A stretch of DNA of 46,310 nt from Bacteroidales bacterium UBA3696 (GTDB lineage Bacteria > Bacteroidota > Bacteroidia > Bacteroidales > Paludibacteraceae), in the NCBI GenBank assembly GCA_002372135.1, contig DFIN01000020.1, forward strand, positions 1-46,310, read 5' to 3'. A model generated the notes under the pieces. That model was given only the letters and a program-made list of their open reading frames with translations, had not been told where the DNA came from and ran no database searches. Below are positions 8,574 through 17,802 of the stretch, in pieces. The position numbers and the translations under genes were made by a program. Within the stretch, counting starts at the first letter, position 1, and each line of letters starts with the position of its first letter.

Positions 8574-10760
8574 ATGAAATTAAGTCATGAAGAGTTGATT
8601 GCTGCTTTGCAGCGCCATTTTGGGTTTGAGTCTTTCAAGGGTAACCAAGAGGCTATTATTGAAAGCGTGATGTCAGGTAAGAGTTCGTTTGTCTTGATGC
8701 CTACAGGCGGCGGTAAGAGTCTTTGCTACCAGTTGCCCGCATTATTGATGGACGGAGTGGCAATTGTTATCAGTCCGCTTATCGCCTTGATGAAGAATCA
8801 GGTGGATGCCATGCGCAATTTTTCGGAAGAAGATGGGGTGGCGCATTTTATCAATTCCAGCCTATCGCGACCTGAGATTGCAGCCGTTAAGGAAGATGTC
8901 ATGTCGGGGAAAACAAAGATGCTCTATCTGGCACCCGAAAGCCTTAACAAAGATGAGAATATAGACTTCCTTAAAGAGGTCAAAATCAGCTTTTATGCAG
9001 TGGACGAAGCGCACTGTATCAGTGAGTGGGGACATGATTTCCGTCCCGAATATCGCAATATACACAGTATGACACAGCGTATCGGAGCCGCTCCTATCAT
9101 GGCTCTGACCGCTACTGCTACCGAAAAAGTACAACACGACATCCAGAAAAACCTCGATATGATGGATGCCATCGTGTTCAAGTCCAGTTTCAATCGCCCT
9201 AATCTTTACTACGAAGTACGTCCCAAAACAGAGAATGTGGACAAAGATGTAATTCGTATCATTCGCTCAATGGAAGGTAAATCGGGCATCGTCTATTGCC
9301 TCGCCCGCCGCGAAGTGGAGGAACTCTCTGCCAAACTGCAACTCAATCATATAGCCGCTTTGCCTTATCACGCCGGTATGGACGCTGCCACGCGTAGTGC
9401 TAACCAAGATGCTTTCTTGATGGAAAAAGTACAGGTTATCGTGGCTACCATTGCATTCGGTATGGGTATCGACAAACCCGATGTGCGCTTTGTGATTCAC
9501 TATGACGTACCCAAGTCGCTCGAAGGCTACTACCAAGAAACAGGTCGTGCCGGTCGAGACGGAGGGGAAGGACAATGTATATGCTTCTATAGTCCAAAAG
9601 ATATAGAACGAATGAGGCGTTTTGCCCGCGATAAACCTGTGGCTGAGCAGGAAATTAACAACCAACTGCTCTTTGAAGCCCAGAGTTATGCCGAGTCGCC
9701 TTTCTGCCGACGCAAACTGCTACTCCAATACTTCGGCGAGGAATATACACAAGATAATTGCGGTGCCTGCGACAACTGCAAGAAAACCTTCCGTATGGAA
9801 GACGAGCGCGAACTGCTCGGCATTATGATTGAGACTATTCTGCAAATCAACGAACATTTCCGCTCGGAGCATATAGTGGATATCCTGCACGGTAATAAAA
9901 CAGCCGCTGTGATGTCCTACCACCACGACCAGCTGGAGAACTTTGCCATCGCCCAAGACGAAGACGAGCAGACCCTCTATACCATTATTCGTCAGGCTTT
10001 GATTGCTGACTATATTCGCAAAGATATAGAATCATACGGTGACCTGAAAGTTACGGCGGAAGGCAGAAAATTCCTCAAATACCCCGTTCAATTTGACATA
10101 CCTATTGAGGTGCATAACGAGGACGAAGACGAACCCCTTGATCAAGTGATGGCGGGCTCGGCTGCCGCAGACGATGTGCTCTTCTCTATTTTGAAAGACC
10201 TGCGGAAAAAATTGAGTAAGAAGATGGATGTGCCCCCATTCGTTATCTTCCAAGACCCCAGCTTGGAAGCAATGGCAACCACTTATCCTATCACGCTCGA
10301 AGAACTGCAAAACATCCCCGGCGTGGGAGTTGGAAAAGCCAAGCGATATGGAGCCGAGTTCGTGCGACTGATTAAGGATTATGTGGACGAAAACGAGATT
10401 ATTCGTCCCGAAGATATGCGCGTTCGCACCGTGGCACACGACTCAACCCGCAAAATAAGTATCATTCAAGCCATTGACCGCCGTGTGGATCTGGATGATC
10501 TTGCCGAAAGCAAGGGCATGTCCATGGATGAGTTGCTCGAAGAAATAGAAGCTATCGTATATAGCGGTACAAAACTGAATATCAACTATTTTATTGACGA
10601 AATAGTGGATCCTGACGAAAAAGAGGATATCTACGACTACTTCAAGCAAGCCGAAAGCGACAACATCCGTGTAGCCATGGAGCACCTCGGCTATGACGAC
10701 TACGACGAGTTGCATGTTCGGCTCGTACGTATACAGTTCCACAGCGATTTGGGTAACTGA
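8574..10760 (+). CDS. recQ: ATP-dependent DNA helicase RecQ
   Basis: A 3'-5' superfamily 2 helicase for recombination and replication-fork repair, 728 residues. Visible parts in order: Walker A PTGGGKS (43-49), DEAH box (144-147) in DEAHCISEWGHDFRPEY, helicase C domain with arginine-finger motif GRAGRDGG, the RecQ zinc site (CRRKLLLQYFG followed by CGACDNC, about 375-400), a winged-helix RQC region, and an HRDC domain with IPGVGVGKAKRYG. About 110 further residues after HRDC are acidic and helical. The TGA at 10758 abuts the rimO start, so the two genes form an operon. Confidence 0.96.
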   Translation: MKLSHEELIAALQRHFGFESFKGNQEAIIESVMSGKSSFVLMPTGGGKSLCYQLPALLMDGVAIVISPLIALMKNQVDAMRNFSEEDGVAHFINSSLSRPEIAAVKEDVMSGKTKMLYLAPESLNKDENIDFLKEVKISFYAVDEAHCISEWGHDFRPEYRNIHSMTQRIGAAPIMALTATATEKVQHDIQKNLDMMDAIVFKSSFNRPNLYYEVRPKTENVDKDVIRIIRSMEGKSGIVYCLARREVEELSAKLQLNHIAALPYHAGMDAATRSANQDAFLMEKVQVIVATIAFGMGIDKPDVRFVIHYDVPKSLEGYYQETGRAGRDGGEGQCICFYSPKDIERMRRFARDKPVAEQEINNQLLFEAQSYAESPFCRRKLLLQYFGEEYTQDNCGACDNCKKTFRMEDERELLGIMIETILQINEHFRSEHIVDILHGNKTAAVMSYHHDQLENFAIAQDEDEQTLYTIIRQALIADYIRKDIESYGDLKVTAEGRKFLKYPVQFDIPIEVHNEDEDEPLDQVMAGSAAADDVLFSILKDLRKKLSKKMDVPPFVIFQDPSLEAMATTYPITLEELQNIPGVGVGKAKRYGAEFVRLIKDYVDENEIIRPEDMRVRTVAHDSTRKISIIQAIDRRVDLDDLAESKGMSMDELLEEIEAIVYSGTKLNINYFIDEIVDPDEKEDIYDYFKQAESDNIRVAMEHLGYDDYDELHVRLVRIQFHSDLGN

Positions 10761-12062
10761 TTGAAACGCGATATTGACATATTGACGCTCGGCTGCTCCA
10801 AGAACCTTGTAGACACAGAGAGGCTGATGGGACAATTGCAACGCTTCGGATGGCATTGTCACCACGACCCTGCTGTTCCGAATAGCAGGGTGGCTGTCAT
10901 CAATACATGCGGATTTATAGGGGATGCCAAAGAGGAAAGTATTGCCACTATCCTGCAATTTGCGGATAGGAAAACGCGCGGCGAGTTAGACCAACTCTAT
11001 GTAATGGGGTGTTTGAGTCAGCGTTATGCCGCCGAGTTGCCTGCCGAGTTGCCCGAAGTGGACGGTTGGTTCGGTAAATTTGATTTTATGAACCTTATCC
11101 GGCAACTGACCTCTTATGTTCCCGAAGGTTTCCAACGCCAACTGACTACCCCCTCGCATTATGCGTATCTGAAGATTTCGGAAGGGTGCAACCGTATGTG
11201 CTCCTATTGCGCCATTCCGCTCATTACCGGTAAGCACCAATCGAGGTCGGAAGAAGATATCCTCCGTGAAGCCGAATGGATGAGTCGGCAAGGTGTCAAG
11301 GAAATCAATGTCATCGCGCAAGACCTTTCCTCTTATGGATTAGACCTCTACCACGAGCATCGTCTTCCCCAATTGGTGCAGCAATTAGCGCATATTGACG
11401 GTATTCATTGGGTTCGCTTACACTATACCTATCCTACAGATTTTCCCGAAGACCTCCTTCGGGTAATGGCAGAGGAGAAAACGGTGTGCAAGTACCTTGA
11501 CATCGCCTTGCAACATTGTACCGACCATCTCTTGACTCTTATGCGCCGCCATATCACAGCGGCAGAGCAGAATGCACTTATTCATCGTATCAGGGAACAA
11601 GTGCCCGGTATTTATCTGCGTACTACACTTATGGTCGGTCATCCGGGTGAAACTGACGAAGATTTTGCTGCGTTGTTAGATTGGACACGCCAAATGCACT
11701 TTGAACGTATGGGGGCATTTGCTTATTCGCACGAAGAAGGGACATACGCCTATCGCCATTATGCGGACGATATACCCGAATCCATTAAGCAGGATCGTTT
11801 GCAACGTCTTATGGCGCTACAGCAAGACTTGGCGGAAGAACAGCAGCAGACTCTCGTAGGACAAACTTTGGAAGTACTGATTGACAGAAAGGAAGAAGGC
11901 TTTTATGTAGGGCGCACTCAGCACGACTCGCCGGAAGTGGATCCGGAGGTGCTCATACCCATACATAACAATCATCTGCAAGTAGGGAACTTCTATCCCA
12001 TTACCATTACTCGTGCCGAGGCATTTGACCTCTATGGTCAACCGGCAGATTCAATAGCGTAG
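10761..12062 (+). CDS. rimO: Ribosomal protein S12 methylthiotransferase
   Basis: Radical SAM enzyme that adds a methylthio group to the conserved Asp of ribosomal protein uS12. The 433-residue protein starts at a TTG immediately after the recQ stop; no ATG or GTG fits, and the family N-terminus KRDIDILTLGCSKNLVDTE begins there. N-terminal cluster ligands are Cys12, Cys50 and Cys84. The radical SAM motif is CNRMCSYC (Cys143, 147, 150) and a TRAM-like end is present. GCSKN and CAIPLITGKHQSR distinguish it from MiaB. Its last 56 bp overlap the convergent lipoprotein gene on the other strand. Confidence 0.96.
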   Translation: MKRDIDILTLGCSKNLVDTERLMGQLQRFGWHCHHDPAVPNSRVAVINTCGFIGDAKEESIATILQFADRKTRGELDQLYVMGCLSQRYAAELPAELPEVDGWFGKFDFMNLIRQLTSYVPEGFQRQLTTPSHYAYLKISEGCNRMCSYCAIPLITGKHQSRSEEDILREAEWMSRQGVKEINVIAQDLSSYGLDLYHEHRLPQLVQQLAHIDGIHWVRLHYTYPTDFPEDLLRVMAEEKTVCKYLDIALQHCTDHLLTLMRRHITAAEQNALIHRIREQVPGIYLRTTLMVGHPGETDEDFAALLDWTRQMHFERMGAFAYSHEEGTYAYRHYADDIPESIKQDRLQRLMALQQDLAEEQQQTLVGQTLEVLIDRKEEGFYVGRTQHDSPEVDPEVLIPIHNNHLQVGNFYPITITRAEAFDLYGQPADSIA

Positions 12063-12732
12063 GGAAGTACTCTTCGCGAACATAGACAAACGACGGGTGT
12101 AGTCGGAGTATCTTCTTGCACATAAGTTTTGCTTCACTCGGTTTGCCTATCTTGTCAAGACATTGCGCTATACATAGTTGCGCGGAAGGATAAATCCATA
12201 TATACCGATAATTCGAATCCTGCTCCATCACACGCTCCGCGGCTTGAAAGCAACGGAGCGCTTTCTTTTTGCTGCCACCCGCTATGTGCGGAGCATAGAA
12301 ATAGACATTCCCTCGAACAATGAGTGCCAATGGGCAGAGTGAGTCGGCTTCTACAGCCTTTTTTGCGTAGCGAAGCGATTGAAAAGCCGCCGATAGCCCG
12401 CCATCTAACATATAAGAGTAGGCATAAGCCGCACTGCGGTAGGCGGTGTATTCAGCGGTTGTGAGTAGAGGCTCTTGCTCGGCTATGTGGGCTTCAAAAC
12501 GCCGACAAAATGTACGACTGCCTAAGGTGTCGCCTTTGGAATGAAGATAAGGCACATACCCGTATTCATAGAGTAAAATACGATTTCGTTCTTCCCCGTC
12601 CGCCTTCTCCCAATCGGTGGCATTCAAGTAGGTGCTCCATGATGTCAAATCTTGTTCCAAATAGGAAACATAAAGCAGACTATCCGTTGCCGGACAGCCT
12701 GCCAATAATGCAAGTAGAATAAGGGTAATCAA
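12007..12732 (-). CDS. TPR-like lipoprotein of unknown function
   Basis: A 241-residue protein with a lipoprotein signal: MITLILLALLAGCPATDS, lipobox LAGC with Cys13 as the expected acylation site. The rest is alpha-helical with Ala/Tyr-rich paired helices, for example YRSAAYAYSYMLDGGLSA and RCFQAAERVMEQDSNYR, in the style of tetratricopeptide repeats. The only standard start codon after the upstream stop is TTG at 12732. The gene follows the phosphofructokinase stop by 12 bp and was probably co-transcribed with it. Its 3' end overlaps rimO by 56 bp in opposite orientation. The function is not recognised; a periplasmic-face membrane protein is inferred. Confidence 0.7.
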   Translation of the reverse strand: MITLILLALLAGCPATDSLLYVSYLEQDLTSWSTYLNATDWEKADGEERNRILLYEYGYVPYLHSKGDTLGSRTFCRRFEAHIAEQEPLLTTAEYTAYRSAAYAYSYMLDGGLSAAFQSLRYAKKAVEADSLCPLALIVRGNVYFYAPHIAGGSKKKALRCFQAAERVMEQDSNYRYIWIYPSAQLCIAQCLDKIGKPSEAKLMCKKILRLHPSFVYVREEYFPTLLNLPVDHRGQMPRHE

Positions 12733-12744
12733 AATGCGTAGCGA

Positions 12745-14364
12745 TTAGTTGTGTTCTAACCGAAGAGTGCAAGTCGGCTGGTCGCACACCTCTGCCGGAC
12801 CGTAGTATTGGATAGGACCCGGGAAGATATAGGTATCGTCCGATAGTGCCCACTGTTCGCGGTGCGAAACAAAGTATTGGTAAGGCTTGCCCTGCAAGTC
12901 CACCAACGCTTTTTGAATCACGGGTTTGAGTTTGCCGTTGCGGCGCTCCATATTCATCATCATCGTGATAGGCACACCGCCCGCAATCCATTCGGTAGCC
13001 GGACGAGTCAAGTTGCGTACAATAGCCATATATCCGGTCTTTCCAGCTGCAATCAACGTGGCAGCAGTCTGACCTAAACTATAGCAATAATCGGCATCAA
13101 AATTAGACGGTACAGCACAGCGTCCTTCGTACCCGAAGAAGTGGTGCTGGGTAGCAAACTTACCCTTGTACTGACCGGCTTCTTTCATTTCTGCCAAACG
13201 ACGAGCCACCATCTCAATGAGCAGTTTTTCGGTCTCAATCAGACTCACTTGTACGTTACCGTGCGGGTCACGATCCATAGTCAGTTGTTTGGCAATGGCT
13301 TGGGGCAACGACTCATACAATTGGCGTGAAGCGGGAGTCAAACCATTCAAATCAAGGGCTTTATTATCTGCCAACAAATCGTTCAACTCTTGGATGAGCA
13401 CACGCATGGCAGGAATAAACTCAATCAGTCCCTCAGGGACGAGAACGGTGCCGAAATTGAGCCCTTTCTCGGCGCGGGCTGCCACTACGCGGGCTATGTC
13501 GTCCACAATCTGCTGCAACGTCATCTGCTTGTGCTCTACTTCTTCCGAAATAATACATATATTCGGCTGTGTCTGTAGCGCACATTCAAGGGCTATATGG
13601 CTGGCACTGCGACCCATCAAACGGATGAAGTGCCAATACTTCTTGGCCGAGTTGGCATCGCGTTGGATATTGCCGATCAGTTCGCTATATACCTTGCAGG
13701 CTGTATCAAAACCAAAGGATGTTTCTATCATCGCGTTCTTCAGGTCGCCGTCTATAGTCTTCGGGCAGCCGATAACCTGTATGCCGCACTGCTTTTGCAG
13801 GTAGTATTCAGCCAGCACACATGCGTTCGTATTGGAGTCATCGCCGCCGATGATGACAATGGCAGTGATGCCTAATTGGCGGCATACCTCTATGCCCTTG
13901 TCAAACTGCCAAGTCTCTTCCAATTTGGTACGCCCCGAACCGATAATGTCAAATCCGCCCGTATTGCGGTAACGGTCAATGATGTCGGCTGTTAATTCGA
14001 TATACTTACCATCAATCAACCCGCTCGGTCCGCCTAAAAATCCATATAACTTACCATCGGGATTCACGCGTTTAAGACCGTCAAATATACCCGAGATCAC
14101 ATTGTGTCCGCCGGGGGCTTGACCACCGCTCAGGATGACACCCACATTAAGCGGCTCTGTCCCATGACTTTCGACTTTTGACTTTCGACTTTCAACTTTT
14201 ATCACGGGCAAACCGTAGGTGTTGGGGAAAAGTTCGCGGATAGCCTCTTGGTCGGCTACCGATTGCGTGGCTTCGCCTTCTTGAAGGCTTACTTGCCCCA
14301 TAAGGGCTTGAGGCATCTTAGGCTGATAAGCCCGACGCGCTATTTGTAAAGGAGATTCGGTCAT
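12745..14364 (-). CDS. pfp: Diphosphate-dependent phosphofructokinase carrying a repeat-derived insert
   Basis: Phosphorylates fructose 6-phosphate using pyrophosphate in glycolysis; 539 residues, typical of the long bacterial/plant-type PPi-PFK. The GGDDSNTNA motif (173-181) has the GGDD of PPi enzymes rather than the GGDG of ATP enzymes. PKTIDGDL (201-208) includes the catalytic Asp205. Residues 57-66 (VESRKSKVES) are encoded by an AGTCRAA heptamer array (14163-14197) just before the first Rossmann strand NVGVILSGGQAPGG. The insert lies in a likely surface linker, so activity is probably retained. The gene has its own promoter divergent from pheT. Confidence 0.95.
   Translation of the reverse strand: MTESPLQIARRAYQPKMPQALMGQVSLQEGEATQSVADQEAIRELFPNTYGLPVIKVESRKSKVESHGTEPLNVGVILSGGQAPGGHNVISGIFDGLKRVNPDGKLYGFLGGPSGLIDGKYIELTADIIDRYRNTGGFDIIGSGRTKLEETWQFDKGIEVCRQLGITAIVIIGGDDSNTNACVLAEYYLQKQCGIQVIGCPKTIDGDLKNAMIETSFGFDTACKVYSELIGNIQRDANSAKKYWHFIRLMGRSASHIALECALQTQPNICIISEEVEHKQMTLQQIVDDIARVVAARAEKGLNFGTVLVPEGLIEFIPAMRVLIQELNDLLADNKALDLNGLTPASRQLYESLPQAIAKQLTMDRDPHGNVQVSLIETEKLLIEMVARRLAEMKEAGQYKGKFATQHHFFGYEGRCAVPSNFDADYCYSLGQTAATLIAAGKTGYMAIVRNLTRPATEWIAGGVPITMMMNMERRNGKLKPVIQKALVDLQGKPYQYFVSHREQWALSDDTYIFPGPIQYYGPAEVCDQPTCTLRLEHN
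14163..14197 (-). repeat. AGTCRAA heptamer array inside pfp
   Basis: Five 7-bp units on the coding strand: AGTTGAA, AGTCGAA, AGTCAAA, AGTCGAA and AGTCATG. They encode the hydrophilic linker VESRKSKVES. The same heptamer occurs inside pheT at 16372-16420, also in the coding-strand orientation. Confidence 0.85.
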
Positions 14365-14417
14365 AATGAGTATAAGTTATGAAATGATATGTGTCTGTGT
14401 TCCTTTTTTTTTCGCCG

Positions 14418-14449
14418 CAAAGATATAGCGATTTACTTACATGCACAAA
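14418..14449 (-). promoter_or_regulatory. Promoter of pfp
   Basis: Minus-strand -7 element TATCTTTG (14425-14418), with a TTTG -33 element (14449-14446) and a 20-bp spacer; both match the Bacteroidota consensus. It lies 54 bp upstream of the pfp ATG. Confidence 0.75.
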
Positions 14450-14503
14450 CATTAAATATGGTGAAAAAATGAAGTATCTATGCCAATATTCGCAAAAATG
14501 TCC

Positions 14504-14511
14504 TACTTTTG
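14504..14511 (+). promoter_or_regulatory. -7 element of the pheT promoter
   Basis: TACTTTTG at 14504-14511 matches TAnnTTTG, 75 bp before the pheT ATG. No convincing -33 element is seen at the expected distance. Confidence 0.6.
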
Positions 14512-14586
14512 CGCGCTTTATGGTGCTGCAGAGGTATGCGATACCAGCATCAACGAGCAACAGACACGAAACAAAACATATATAGC

Positions 14587-17103
14587 ATGAATATATCCTA
14601 TAATTGGCTGCGTCAGTTGATTGACACACCCGATAGTGCCCAAGAAGTGGCACGCATACTGACCGACATCGGCTTGGAAGTCGGCACCGTAGAGACCGTA
14701 GAAAGCATCAAAGGCGGACTGGAAGGTCTGGTTGTCGGACAAGTTAAGACCTGTATTCCTCATCCCAATAGCGACCACCTGCATATCACCACCGTGGACT
14801 ACGGCGAGGGCGATAAGCAGATTGTATGCGGTGCACCCAATGTGGCTGCCGGACAGAAAGTAGTGGTGGCTACCATTGGTACGCGCCTGTATAGCGGCGA
14901 CGAGAGTTTCGTTATCAAACGCGGCAAGATTCGCGGCGAAGAGAGCCTCGGTATGCTTTGTGCCGAAGACGAGATTGGTGTGGGCACCTCCCACGACGGC
15001 ATCATCGTTCTGCCCGAAGATACCCCCATCGGCATGAAAGCGCGCGACTATTACCACATCGAAGACGACACCCTCATTGAGGTGGACATCACTCCCAACC
15101 GTGCCGACGGAGCGAGCCACTGGGGCGTGGCACGCGACCTGTATGCTTACTATCGTGCCCACGGTAAGGATGTTCGTCTCCACCGTCCTGATGTGAGCAG
15201 TTTCCGCATAGACAACCACAACCTTCCCATCACCGTTCGCATTGAAGCCACCGATGCCTGCCCGCGTTATACGGGTGTGAGCATCAGCGGTATAGAGGTC
15301 AAAGAGTCACCCGACTGGCTCAAGAAAGCCCTGCAGACCATTGGCTTACGCTCCATCAACAATGTGGTGGATATCACCAACTATGTGCTCATGGAAACAG
15401 GACAACCCTTGCACGCTTTTGACGCGGACAAGATAAAAGGCAATACGATAGTGGTTCGCAAGGCCCGCAAGGGTGAGCGATTCACCACCCTGGACGGCGT
15501 GGAACGCACCATGACCGCTGCCGACCTGATGATTTGCAACGAGTCTGAACCGATGTGTATAGCCGGCGTTTTTGGCGGACAAGACTCAGGTGTAACCGAC
15601 CGGACCCGCAATGTGTTCTTGGAGAGTGCTTACTTTGAGCCGGTTGGCATCCGCAAGACAGCCCGTCGCCACGGACTGAATACCGATGCTTCGTTCCGCT
15701 ACGAGCGCGGCTGCGACCCCAATAACACACTCTATGTACTCCAACGTGCCGCATTGCTTATTCAGCAAGTGGCAGGCGGAACAGTGAGCATGGAGGTCTC
15801 GGACAATGGTACCACCACCTTCGAACCGTGGCATGCCACCCTTAACCTTAACCGTGCCTATACCCTGATAGGAAAAGAGATAGGTGAAGAAACCATAGAA
15901 ACCATCCTTACTGCTCTGGAGATTCGTTTTACCAAACGCAACGAGCAGGGGGACATCAACTACGACTGCCTCATCCCTCGCTACCGTGTGGATGTGCAAC
16001 GCGAGTGCGACCTCGTGGAAGATATCTTGCGCATTTACGGCTACAATCGTATTGAGTTCCCCGAACGTGTCCATACCTCGCTCAGTTACAGCCCCAAACC
16101 CGACCCCATAGCACTGCAACGCCGTGTCAGCGAACAACTCACTGCACAGGGCTTCAACGAGATAATGAACAACTCGCTCACCCGTGCAGCCTACTACGCC
16201 AACGGTACGTGGAGCGAGACCTGTGTGCGTGTCAAGAACCCGCTGTCAGCCGACTTGAGCGTCATGCGGCAGGTACTGCTCTTTGGCGGATTGGAGTCCA
16301 TTCAGCGCAATGTGAACCGCAAACAGCAGAACCTGCGCTTCTACGAATTCGGCAATTGCTATCACTACAATAGTCAAAAGTCAATAGTCGAAAGTCAAAA
16401 GCAGGAAGTCGAAGGACAAAAGCCCATCGATGCCTATAGCGAAGAACCGCACCTTGCCCTTTGGCTCACCGGTAACAAAACCATACAAAGTTGGGTTCGA
16501 CGCGACGAGAAAGTGTCGTTCTACCTGCTGCACGCTTATGTAGATGCTGTCCTCACACGCTTGGGCATAGCACCCGACAAACTGGTCATGGAACCCGCCA
16601 TTGACCCGAACAAAGACATGAGTTGCGGCATCTGCCAATGCTTCAGCGACGGACTGGTGCTCAAAACGCAGAGCGGCAAGAGCCTCGGCTATATGGTAGT
16701 GGTTGCCGACTCGTTGCTCCGTCAGTTTGACATTGACCAGCCCGTCTATTATGCCGACCTCTATTGGAACGCCCTTTTGGCAGAGAGCAAGAAGTACAAA
16801 CCCGTCATAGAAGACCTGCCGCGATTCCCGGAAGTTAAACGCGATTTGGCTCTGCTGCTTGACAAGAACATCTGCTTTGCCGACCTCAAAAAAGCCGCCC
16901 TTGACACCGAGCGCAAATTGCTCAAGCAAGTAACCCTGTTTGATGTCTATGAGGGCAAGAACCTCGAAGAAGGCAAGAAATCCTATGCCCTGTCCTTCGT
17001 CCTGCAAGACGCGAACGATACCCTCAAAGACAAGCAGATAGAGAACATCATGCAACGCCTTCAAAAGACCTTCGAAGACCAATTCGGTGCCAAACTCAGA
17101 TAA
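14587..17103 (+). CDS. pheT: Phenylalanine-tRNA ligase beta subunit with a heptamer-encoded insert
   Basis: Beta chain of the (alpha-beta)2 enzyme that charges tRNA-Phe and edits mischarged Tyr; 838 residues from ATG 14587, where the family N-terminus MNISYNWLRQLID begins. Domains in order: tRNA-binding EMAP-like domain (about 42-155), B3/B4 editing domain, B5, and C-terminal ferredoxin-fold anticodon-binding domain (about 745-838, LFDVYEGKNLEEGKKSYALS). Residues 595-612, NSQKSIVESQKQEVEGQK, are produced by a seven-unit AGTCRAA-type repeat (16372-16420) between conserved segments. An upstream in-frame TTG at 14509 is rejected because it overlaps the promoter. pheS is not in the window. Confidence 0.96.
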   Translation: MNISYNWLRQLIDTPDSAQEVARILTDIGLEVGTVETVESIKGGLEGLVVGQVKTCIPHPNSDHLHITTVDYGEGDKQIVCGAPNVAAGQKVVVATIGTRLYSGDESFVIKRGKIRGEESLGMLCAEDEIGVGTSHDGIIVLPEDTPIGMKARDYYHIEDDTLIEVDITPNRADGASHWGVARDLYAYYRAHGKDVRLHRPDVSSFRIDNHNLPITVRIEATDACPRYTGVSISGIEVKESPDWLKKALQTIGLRSINNVVDITNYVLMETGQPLHAFDADKIKGNTIVVRKARKGERFTTLDGVERTMTAADLMICNESEPMCIAGVFGGQDSGVTDRTRNVFLESAYFEPVGIRKTARRHGLNTDASFRYERGCDPNNTLYVLQRAALLIQQVAGGTVSMEVSDNGTTTFEPWHATLNLNRAYTLIGKEIGEETIETILTALEIRFTKRNEQGDINYDCLIPRYRVDVQRECDLVEDILRIYGYNRIEFPERVHTSLSYSPKPDPIALQRRVSEQLTAQGFNEIMNNSLTRAAYYANGTWSETCVRVKNPLSADLSVMRQVLLFGGLESIQRNVNRKQQNLRFYEFGNCYHYNSQKSIVESQKQEVEGQKPIDAYSEEPHLALWLTGNKTIQSWVRRDEKVSFYLLHAYVDAVLTRLGIAPDKLVMEPAIDPNKDMSCGICQCFSDGLVLKTQSGKSLGYMVVVADSLLRQFDIDQPVYYADLYWNALLAESKKYKPVIEDLPRFPEVKRDLALLLDKNICFADLKKAALDTERKLLKQVTLFDVYEGKNLEEGKKSYALSFVLQDANDTLKDKQIENIMQRLQKTFEDQFGAKLR
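16372..16420 (+). repeat. AGTCRAA heptamer array inside pheT
   Basis: Seven consecutive 7-bp units: AGTCAAA, AGTCAAT, AGTCGAA, AGTCAAA, AGCAGGA, AGTCGAA and GGACAAA. Four are exact AGTCRAA matches. The array is translated in frame as part of PheT. It is the same repeat and orientation as in pfp 2.2 kb away. Confidence 0.85.
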
Positions 17104-17113
17104 CTGCTCCACG

Positions 17114-17737
17114 ATGAAAGTACTTCTAATTAACGGAAGCCCGCGCAAGACAGGCAACTGCTACTCAGCCTTGAGCGAGATAGCCAAGACTTTGCAAACC
17201 GAGGGCGTAGAAACAGAGATTCTTTGGATAGGTAATAAGCCCGTTCGGGGCTGTATCGCTTGCGCTCGCTGCAAGGTCAACAACAACGGCAAGTGCGTAT
17301 TCGATGACGATGTGTGCAACCAAGTATCTGCTCATTTCGCCGAGGCGGACGGCTTTGTATTTGCTTCACCTGTCTATTACGGGCAACCGAACGGCGCACT
17401 CTTGTCTATCATGCAGCGCGCTTTATTCAGTAACGGTGCAGCAGCTCAAAACAAACCGGCAGCCGTAGTAACGGTCTGCCGGCGTGGCGGAGCCACTGCC
17501 GCCTACCAGTGCCTGCAAATGCCGTTGGAGATGTGCAATATGCCTATCGTTACGTCGCAGTATTGGAACATTGCCTACGGTCGCGAAGCCGGCGAAGCGG
17601 AGCAAGACTGCGAAGGCATGCAGACCATGCGCACGCTCGCGCACAACATGGCATGGATGCTGCGTGGTTTGCGAGGCGACAATGCCCCCCAACTCCCCGC
17701 CCGTGAGGCATGGCAACCCATGCACTTCATTCGGTAA
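17114..17737 (+). CDS. Flavodoxin-fold NAD(P)H-dependent oxidoreductase
   Basis: A 207-residue cytosolic flavoprotein of the FMN-reductase/WrbA-like superfamily. The FMN phosphate loop is GSPRKTGNC (8-16). It is followed by a compact cysteine motif CIACARC (Cys47, 50, 53) with Cys61, resembling that of iron-sulfur flavoproteins, and by the isoalloxazine-side motif SPVYYGQPNGAL. The C-terminal REAWQPMHFIR is family-like. The start at ATG 17114 gives the canonical MKVLLINGSP; the gene follows pheT by 10 bp. The physiological substrate is unknown, and whether the Cys motif binds a cluster cannot be told from sequence alone. Confidence 0.85.
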   Translation: MKVLLINGSPRKTGNCYSALSEIAKTLQTEGVETEILWIGNKPVRGCIACARCKVNNNGKCVFDDDVCNQVSAHFAEADGFVFASPVYYGQPNGALLSIMQRALFSNGAAAQNKPAAVVTVCRRGGATAAYQCLQMPLEMCNMPIVTSQYWNIAYGREAGEAEQDCEGMQTMRTLAHNMAWMLRGLRGDNAPQLPAREAWQPMHFIR

Positions 17738-17767
17738 GTCTTTGGATAATATTGTTAACAAAACAAA

Positions 17768-17802
17768 GGTGTGCCAACTAGTTTTGACACACCCTCTTTT
17801 TT
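17768..17802 (+). terminator. Rho-independent terminator after the pheT operon
   Basis: GGTGTG (17768-17773) pairs with CACACC (17788-17793), with a further short CAA/TTG extension across one mismatch. T-rich sequence follows at 17795-17802. It lies 31 bp after the oxidoreductase stop. Confidence 0.75.

Noticed and set aside
14518..15219. 233-codon minus-strand open frame opposite pheT
   Set aside because: Antisense to a well-supported gene, with no start context and no recognisable domain.
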